Position numbers and translations under genes: made by a program
Notes under the pieces: generated by a model
The model's database searches: none
The model's input: only the letters and a program-made list of their open reading frames with translations
What the model was told of the DNA's origin: nothing
Assembly: GCA_016713325.1 (NCBI GenBank)
Contig: JADJPJ010000021.1
Span: forward strand, 94,328-158,327
From: Candidatus Flexifilum affinis
GTDB taxonomy: Bacteria > Chloroflexota > Anaerolineae > Aggregatilineales > Phototrophicaceae
Direction of reading: 5' to 3'
Length of the DNA stretch: 64,000 nt
Shown here: piece by piece, positions 57,946 through 64,000 of the stretch
Layout: the number at the start of each line of letters is the position of its first letter
Numbering within the stretch: position 1 is the stretch's first letter

Positions 57946-58790
57946 ATGCAGCGTTACCGAGCCGCTTTTCTGTTGTCGCTGCCCGCGGTAATCGGCCTGG
58001 TTCTGTTTCACTACTGGCCAATCCTCGACACCTTTCGCATGAGTTTCACCGACTACCGGGTGTTCACCGGCGAATTCAGATGGGTGGGGTTCACGATTTA
58101 GCACGACCGCCTGACCGACCCACTGCTTCTGAACTCGCTTAAGGTGACCACCTTGTTTTTCATAATCAAAGTGCCGCTGCAGATGGCATTGGCGCTCGGT
58201 CTGGCGCTGCTGGTGGTGCGGCCGGGGCGGGGGTTCAACATCCTTCGTGCGGTGATTCTGTTTCCAACCGTCACGTCGATGGTGGTGGCCTCAACGACCT
58301 GGGGGTACATGATGCACCCCCAGAACGGGTTGATCAACAGCGTCCTTGAGATCGTTCGGGCTACCTGACCAGGGGTTCCTTTCAACCGCGACCAGGCGCT
58401 TGCCGTCGGTGGCTGTCATCACTATCTGGAAGGAGGTCGGCCTGAGCATGATCTTCTATATGGCTGGGCTTCTTGCGATCCCCACGGAGTACTATGAGGC
58501 GGCGAAGGTTGATGGCAGTACTAACTGGAATCTCTTTCGGCACATCACGTTGCCCTTGCTCAGGGGAACCCACGTCTTTGTCCTCATCACGACCACTATC
58601 TCTGCGTTCGGGGTCTTTGCCCGATTCGTGTCCTGACAAGCGGGGGACCTTCGGAGTCGACGAATGTCATTGTCAAGCTTCATCTACAGCCTCGCCTTCG
58701 AGTTCAACCGGTTCAGCTATGCAGGCAACACTCTCGGTGATCCTGGCGGTGATCTGATCGTCCAGAGCCTTATCCAGCTAAGGATTACGC
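57946..58790 (+). pseudogene. CUT1 sugar ABC permease (MalF-like), stop codon and frameshifts
   Basis: Starts ATG 57946 (MQRYRAAFLLSLPAVIGLVLFHYWPIL). An in-frame TAG at 58099 interrupts after WVGFTI. The same frame then continues DRLTDPLLLNSLKVTTLFFI through WGYMMHPQNGLIN. Frame changes follow near 58365 and 58635. The ATPase-contact loop YYEAAKVDGSTNWNLFRHITLPLL and FIYSLAFEFNRFSYAG identify the family. The 3' end is approximate. The next permease gene is intact. Confidence 0.8.
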
Positions 58791-58794
58791 GACA

Positions 58795-59700
58795 ATGGCT
58801 GATGCGAATCTCACCTTACAGGCGGACCCTCCCGCCAGCACAGCGCGCGCAGTCCGCTTTGATGTCCAACGGCGGCATTGGGTAACCGGCGCTGTCATTG
58901 CGCTGGTCGTGCTTGCCGTTTTCATCGTATTCGCTGCCCCGTATCTGTGGATGATTGGCTCGACGTTTAAGGCGCGTGCAGAGCTCTTCAGCGATTTGCA
59001 TCCGCTTACGATCTATACTTTCGTTCCGCGGAACCCGACGCTGGATAACCTGGCGACGCTGTTCAACAACACCAATTTCCTTCAGGCAATCATGAACAGC
59101 ATCGTCGTCGCCGTTCTCTCGGTTGTGCTGTCTCTGGGAATCAACAGTCTGGTGGCCTACGTGCTGGCCTGGTTGGATTTTCCGGGACGGCGCGTGTTAT
59201 TTTTCGCCATCCTTGCCACTCTGATGATCGCGTTCGAGGCGAAGCTGATTCCCCTGTTCTTGATCACGCAGCGCCTCCAGATGACCAACACGCTGCCCGC
59301 CATCTTTGTGCCGTGGCTCACAGATGCATTCATTATCTTCCTGCTCCGTCAGCATCTGAAGGATTTGCCCGAGGAGTTGTTTGAAGCGGCGATCATCGAC
59401 GGGTGCTCATACTTTCGCATTTTCTGGAACGTGATGTTGCCCAACATTGTGCCCGCTCTGGTAAGCGCGGGTTTCATCAAGTTCATCTTCTCGTGGGATT
59501 CGTTCATCTGGCCGGCGATCGTGAATACCGACGAATCGAAAACCGTGATTCCAGTCGCGCTGGCCAAGTTATTCAGTGACGACGCGATTCGCTGGGAACT
59601 GGTGTTCGCAGGCTCATTCGTGTCGACAATCCCGGTCATCGTGATCTTTCTATTCCTGCAGCGCTACTACGTACAGGGATTTTTGCGCTCAGGGCCTTAA
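58795..59700 (+). CDS. CUT1 sugar ABC permease (MalG-like)
   Basis: Intact 301-aa membrane subunit, a rare undamaged frame in this part of the window. It has a 30-residue N-terminal cytoplasmic tail, six helices, and the contact loop LPEELFEAAIIDGCSYFRIFWNVMLPNIVPAL. Further landmarks are FAAPYLWMIGSTFKARAELFSD and the end LFLFLQRYYVQGFLRSGP. ATG 58795; it follows the broken first permease and lies 15 bases before the sulfatase-like gene. No ATPase gene is present nearby. Confidence 0.92.
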   Translation: MADANLTLQADPPASTARAVRFDVQRRHWVTGAVIALVVLAVFIVFAAPYLWMIGSTFKARAELFSDLHPLTIYTFVPRNPTLDNLATLFNNTNFLQAIMNSIVVAVLSVVLSLGINSLVAYVLAWLDFPGRRVLFFAILATLMIAFEAKLIPLFLITQRLQMTNTLPAIFVPWLTDAFIIFLLRQHLKDLPEELFEAAIIDGCSYFRIFWNVMLPNIVPALVSAGFIKFIFSWDSFIWPAIVNTDESKTVIPVALAKLFSDDAIRWELVFAGSFVSTIPVIVIFLFLQRYYVQGFLRSGP

Positions 59701-59715
59701 GTAGATTTTCTTTGC

Positions 59716-61098
59716 ATGAAAAGTCGGCTCTTGAATGTGATTCTGGTCGTTTCTGATACGCTGCGTCGTGATCATCTGCCCATTTACGCCGATACCGACG
59801 TTCGTGCGCCAAACCTGACTGCCTTCGCGCAGCAAGCGCTGGTCTTTGACAACTGCTACCCGTCGTCGTTTCCTACCGTTCCCGCCCGTGCTGATCTGAT
59901 GACGGGACGGTATACGTTCACCTACCTCCCATGGGGACCGCTTCCGCAGAATGAGGTTACCCTGGCGCGAACCCTCGCGCAGGCCGGCTATGCGACAGCG
60001 GCAATTGCCGACACACCGTTCGTCGCTCGTAACGGCTACGGATTTGATCGCGGTTTCCTGGATTTCATCTATGTTCGAGGCCAGCTTCACGGCACAGAAC
60101 GGGACTATCGCCAGATGCACCGTGGCGTTTCCGAGGCCGAGGGATACTGCGCCGCGAAGACATTCCAGGAGGCCGTGGGTTGGCTGGAACAGCATCACAA
60201 ACGGCCCTTCTTTCTATGTCGACACCTGGGACCCCCATGAACCTGGGATCCGCCAGCCTACTATGTTGAGCCGTACTACAACGGCTACCAGGGAGAGGTG
60301 GTTAATCCCAACTACTGGGACTACCGCGAAGACAGAATTACTGAGACTCAGCTCGCCATCGCCCACGCATGCTACAAGGGCGAAATCACCTTGGTGGATT
60401 ACTGGTTCGGGCAGCTTATGGAGCGCGTTCGAACGTTGAATCTGCTTGAGGATACCTGGGTGATCTTTCTGTCGGACCACGGCTTCTACTTCGGCGAGCA
60501 TGGTCAGTTTGGCAAGCGTCGTTTCCGCTGGCCGGATAGCAGTATTTTCGACGAGGGATTCGCCAAGGGGATGTCGATGGCGCAGCAGACCGTGCACTGG
60601 TCTCCGCTGCATCAGGAAGTGACGCGCGTCCCACTCATGATCCGCGCCCCTCTCACGGAAGGAGGGCGCACCGAAGCGCTGGTGACTCTTCCCGACGTGA
60701 TGCCGACGATCCTGGAGGTTCTCGGCGTTGCCATTCCGGAGCGCGTGCAGGGTCGTTCACTGACGCCGATAGTTAGAGGTGAGACGGACGCCGTCCATCC
60801 GTTTGTCGTCACGAGCGCGCCATTCGAGGAAATTGGACAGCTTTCCAAGACCGTAGATGATCAAAGTCGCACCGTCGTGGAGATTTCGCCCAGCAGTATC
60901 ACGGACGGCACATGGGACCTGCTCTACGGCGTGTCAGGACAGGAACCGCTGCTTTACCGAACCAAAGAGGATCCCGGCCACCGGCACAACGTCGCCGATG
61001 CTCACCCCGATGTCGTGCGAAACCTCCACCGCCTGTACGCCGATTGGCTCGCGGAGATCAGCACACCCGAAAACACCTCGGTCCGCGCAGTCAGCTGA
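59716..61098 (+). pseudogene. sulfatase-family hydrolase with Thr at the formylglycine site, frameshifted
   Basis: Alkaline-phosphatase superfamily hydrolase of about 460 aa, start ATG 59716 (MKSRLLNVILVVSDTLRRDHLPIYADTDV). The nucleophile region reads SSFPTVPARADLMTGRYTF: Thr stands where sulfatases have Cys or Ser in C-x-P-x-R. A Thr nucleophile is known in phosphatase and phosphodiesterase relatives, so this may not need the maturase. Two nearly compensating frame changes near 60220 and 60240 break the gene around YVDTWDPHEP. The rest, including VIFLSDHGFYFGEHGQFGKR and LPDVMPTILEVLGV, is intact to 61098. Confidence 0.8.
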
Positions 61099-61114
61099 CT
61101 GCGGGACAATAACC

Positions 61115-61820
61115 ATGCCACATCACCTGCTTGGTCAGATAGGCGATGTATCCCGGTACGTTTTTTGTCCTGGCTCCCAGGCGCGCGCCCGCCGAATCGC
61201 CGATCAGTTTGAGAACGTCGTTACCGTCAGCGAGGAGCGTGGCATCGTCGTCTACTCGGGAACGTATAAAGGCGTCTTCATGACGTCCTGCGGCACCGGG
61301 ATGGGAGGCCCAGCCACCGCGATCGCCATTGAAGAGCTGGGGCAGTTAGGCGCGGATACCCTCATTCGCGTGGGCTCGTGCGGTGTCCTCCAGGAGTGGC
61401 TGGGGCCGGGCAGTATCATTCTCGCCAGCGGCACCTACCGTGACACGGGGACGGGGCGAGGATATCTGCCGCTCGCATTTCCCGCTGTGCCGACGTTTGA
61501 GTGCTGCACCAGCTGTATGAATCGGCCTTGGCCCTGGATGTTCAGTCAGCGTCGGTGTCGGCATCGCGTCGGACGCCTTCTACGGCACGCGTGGCGGTCG
61601 ACCGATTGAAATTGCTCGACAGGCCGGCGCTGTTCCGTCGAAATGGAGAGCGACACTTTGTTTCTCGTTGGTCAGGTTCGACGTTGGCGGACTGCAGCCC
61701 TGTTTGTGTCCGCCGGCGCCCCGGCCAGATCAAGCCTGAATCGGGCAGGGCAGCGGTTGAGGCGGGAGAAGGCAGCATGATTCGCGTCGCGCTGCACGCT
61801 ATGCTGCAGACTGCTCACCA
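61115..61820 (+). pseudogene. nucleoside (uridine/purine) phosphorylase, frameshifted
   Basis: Start ATG 61115. The first ~128 residues are intact: YVFCPGSQARARRIADQFENV, GVFMTSCGTGMGGPATAIAIEELGQLGADTLIRVGSCGVLQ. After 61500 the reading frame changes at least three times. Recoverable fragments are LHQLYESALALDV, GIASDAFYGTRGG and MESDTLFLVGQVR, the last being the family's substrate-binding M-E-S-D motif. The end is approximate. It would cleave nucleosides with phosphate. Its place between two sulfatase-type genes has no obvious reason. Confidence 0.78.
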
Positions 61821-61865
61821 CGATTCGATGACATCCAGCGCGGAGTCGAACTGAAAGCAGGAACG

Positions 61866-63229
61866 ATGTCCAAACCCAACATTCTCGTAATCTTCAATGA
61901 TGACCACGCGCAGTGGGCGCTGGGTGCTTATGGCAACCATGAGATTCGCAGCCCAACGATTGACTATCTGGCAGAGACGGGTGTGCAAATGGAGAATGCT
62001 TTCACGCCCATTCCGATCTGCTCGCCGTCTCGTGCATGCTTTCTCACCGGACGACTGCCGTCGCAGCATGGCGTGCACGATTTCCTCGAGTTCAGCGACC
62101 GTGAGGTGAGTGGGCGCCAGTGGCTGAAGGACGAGATCACGCTTGCGCAGCGGCTCAGTGCGGAAGGGTACCAAACGGCTCTGGTGGGAAAATGGCACCT
62201 CGGCGCGGATACCCAGCCACAGGCTGGCTTTGAGCACTGGTTCAGCCTTGGCGGAAAATACCCTATCAACCGCAATGGTCCATACCCTTACAGCGATAAC
62301 GGTCAGGTGCGCGAGATGTCTGGCTACAAGACCACGGTCATAGCCGACGAGTCCGTGAATTTCCTGCGCAATCGTGATCAGACGCGCCCGTTCTTTCTGA
62401 TGGTCGCTTTGCGGGCGACCCACTCACCATGGGCGGACCATCCTGAGCGATCGACGTCTGGCTATCGGAACTGCGCGTTTGCAGACATTCCGGCCGATGC
62501 CATGTATCCGTTCGGTCGTCAGCGGCTGTCTTCAATCCTTCCTACGCGCTTGACGCCTCACGAAGCTCTGGCACAGTACTATGCTTCCGTCTCCCGCTTG
62601 GACGAGGCGACCGGACGGCTTATCGACGAACTTGAGGCACTTGATCTACGAAGAGAACACGCTCGTTGCTCTACACGTCCGATCACGGTGTATGCTGTGG
62701 ACATCATGGGATTTGGGGTAAAGAAGTACAACGCTGCCATACAACATGGTCGAGGAGTCGATACGCATTCCGCTGATCTTCCAACCAGCCGGGGCGTTTG
62801 TTCGGCCGACAGAAGCGGATCGAGTTTGTCGACCATCTCGATCTGCACCAGACCCTCCTGGAGTACGCGGGGATCACGCCGCCCCGATGTTGGTTATCCT
62901 GGCCGGTCGCTGCTCCCACTTCTGGACAACAGTCGTGCGCGGCAGGATTGGCGAACCGATCAATTTGAGGTAAATCTGCGCATTATCAGAACGCGGCATC
63001 CACAAGTTGATCCGGCGATATCCCGAATGGTCCTTGTGAGCTGTTCGACCTGGAAGCAGATCCACGAGAAACCACGAACCTGTTCGAGGACCCGGCGCTT
63101 AGATCCGTGGTGCGGATCTCACATCCCGCCTGGACGCCCACTTTGGGAAGTACGACGGATCCGGTCAAGAGTGGCCTGCGGGTGCGTGAACTGCCTCACC
63201 ACAATTCAACCCGAAGCCTGGCGGGTTGA
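61866..63229 (+). pseudogene. type I sulfatase, 3' third frameshifted
   Basis: Start ATG 61866 (MSKPNILVIFNDDHAQWALGAYG). The formylglycine motif is PICSPSRACFLTGRLPSQHG, then LVGKWHLGADTQPQAGFEHWF and ATHSPWADHPERS. The frame is intact for about 260 residues and includes RLSSILPTRLTPHEALAQYYASVSRLDEATGRLIDELEAL. From about 62650 it breaks repeatedly; fragments YNMVEESIRIPLIF, FVDHLDLHQTLLEYAGI, NLRIIRTR and KSGLRVRELPHHN can be read in changing frames to a true stop near 63229. Closely related to the sulfatase at 52531, showing what that copy has lost. Confidence 0.85.
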
Positions 63230-63316
63230 GGGTGATCCTGCGAAAAGTGGACGGATCAAATGAGGCGCGCCACCTCCAGCGTTGAAGCTGATGGGATTCG
63301 AACTTACCCACGCAAG

Positions 63317-63353
63317 AAAAAAGCCCTGACAGACCTTCTGTCAGGGCTTTTTT
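63317..63353. terminator. strong bidirectional terminator within repeat copy B
   Basis: Perfect 17-base arms (AAAAAAGCCCTGACAGA and its complement) around CCT, with an A run before and T run after, so it can work on both strands. It lies 88 bases past the sulfatase stop. It is the core of the ~72-base repeat at 63287-63358 that matches 22975-23046. Confidence 0.88.
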
Positions 63354-63551
63354 CGGCTGTGTGGACCTGATGGGAACCGATCCGAACCCTATTCTCCCCT
63401 GACAGACGAACTCCAAGAGCTGGATTTCCCCCAAAGCGGACCATTCAGGAACTTCTCGAACCGAAATCACATCGTGAGTTCAGGTGAGTCGGGTGCAGAC
63501 AGCACGCCCCGACCCACCAGAACGCGCCGTCGCGGAGGATGACGACGCCTT

Positions 63552-63577
63552 CCGACCTGCAGTCTAGCACAGGTCGG
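63552..63577. promoter_or_regulatory. inverted repeat CCGACCTG/CAGGTCGG before ParA fragment
   Basis: Perfect 8-base arms with a 10-base loop, 65 bases upstream of the ParA start. It may be a regulator site or a leader hairpin. The rest of 63354-63641 holds no gene I can support. Confidence 0.35.
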
Positions 63578-63641
63578 GGTGGAGTTGTTTTTGGCGGCGG
63601 AAACTGCCTCGGTTCTGTACGAAGTGCGGAGGGAACAGCTC

Positions 63642-64000
63642 ATGACTCGTGTTTTCGTATTCACCAACCATAAGGGAGGGGTGGCCAAGTCGACTGGCTA
63701 CCAACATCGCCATCAGTCTGGTCGGCAGCTTCCCGCCGAGCCCGGAACCGTAACCCCGCGTTCTGCTCATCGACACCGATTCGCAGGCACATGCCTCGCT
63801 GGTCACCACCGGACGCAAGGACTACGGCGCGGAGGACAGCCTCTATGCTGTTCTATCTGCTGACCGTCGGGACGCGCCGCAAAGCCGCTGCTGGACTGCA
63901 TCGTGCCGGAGCGGCTAGGACGAGGACCTGCACGTCCTGCCTGCTTCACCGATGCTTGAGGGAGCAGAGCGCGAGCTGATGGCGGTGGCCGGTGCACCGT
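63642..64000 (+). pseudogene. ParA/MinD-type ATPase fragment, frameshifted, runs off window
   Basis: ATG 63642 follows GGAGGGAAC. The product begins MTRVFVFTNHKGGVAKST, the deviant Walker A motif of chromosome or plasmid partition ATPases. The frame shifts right after it. Other frames give TNIAISLVGSFPPSPEP, LLIDTDSQAHASLVTTG (Walker A' region), YGAEDSLYAVLSADRRDAP and EDLHVLPASPMLEGAERELM. At least four single-base changes occur in 300 bases. The 3' end is outside the window. Confidence 0.75.

Noticed and set aside
63287..63310. GGGATTCGAAC as the T arm of a tRNA gene on the minus strand
   Set aside because: The bases on either side cannot form the 5-bp T stem, and no anticodon or D arm can be built from the neighbouring sequence.

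Overview
The window looks like a chromosomal segment of a glycan- and peptide-scavenging Chloroflexota (Anaerolineae-like) bacterium. The basis is mixed: base composition is moderately high in G+C, four ABC substrate-binding proteins have signal peptides ending in AQ(D/E) or MQD with no lipobox, and the gene mix (several LacI regulators, CUT1 and Opp-type importers without their own ATPase, enolase-superfamily dehydratases, sulfatases with an anaerobic maturase) is typical of that phylum. The phylum call is an inference. No rRNA, tRNA, CRISPR array or recognisable transposase gene was found.

Layout. 1-13.5 kb (minus strand): a GH3 beta-xylosidase-like enzyme running off the left edge, then an operon of GH78 rhamnosidase (3' end frameshifted), two paralogous ~860-aa proteins of unknown family, and between them a GH116 glucosidase/xylosidase. 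13.7-22.9 kb: an Opp-type importer (binding protein and two permeases) coupled to a GH51 arabinofuranosidase on the plus strand, its two ATPases on the minus strand, and a LacI regulator. A LacI-type operator, TGGTATCGTT(A/G)CCA, lies in both divergent promoter regions (13579 and 21798), so this is probably one regulon. 23.1-30.9 kb (minus): a CUT1 sugar importer, an NAD-dependent epimerase, an FAD oxidoreductase and a second LacI gene with strong palindromes upstream. 31-40.4 kb: a divergent sugar-acid locus with IclR, M19 dipeptidase and one enolase-superfamily dehydratase on the minus strand, and DapA-like aldolase, SDR dehydrogenase, two more dehydratases, a 2-hydroxyacid dehydrogenase and a GH105 unsaturated uronyl hydrolase on the plus strand. 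This reads as non-phosphorylative sugar-acid breakdown.

41-50.4 kb: a peptide-use module with a CocE/S15-type hydrolase, Lrp/AsnC regulator, Opp-type binding protein and permeases, dipeptide-epimerase-like enolase and S9 prolyl-oligopeptidase-like enzyme. 50.6-63.2 kb: a sulfatase locus with an anaerobic sulfatase maturase, four sulfatase-family genes, a third LacI gene with twin operators, a second CUT1 importer, and pieces of a nucleoside deaminase and a nucleoside phosphorylase. The window ends in a broken ParA gene.

Reading frames are mostly intact up to about 49.9 kb (single-base lesions only at 2.93, 2.97, 26.9 and 38.07 kb). Beyond that nearly every gene carries one or more frameshifts, often at homopolymers, with the 58.8-59.7 kb permease the main exception. 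This may be low-accuracy sequence near a contig end, real decay, or both. A separate ~200-bp interspersed repeat encoding a small helix-turn-helix motif occurs at 23.05 and 40.6 kb. The second copy is split by a nested palindromic insertion, and the first forms the 3' end of the FAD oxidoreductase gene on the opposite strand.

Taken together, the enzymes (beta-xylosidase, rhamnosidase, GH105, arabinofuranosidase, sulfatases, sugar-acid dehydratases) would suit use of plant or algal polysaccharides rich in rhamnose, uronic acid, xylose and arabinose, some of them sulfated.
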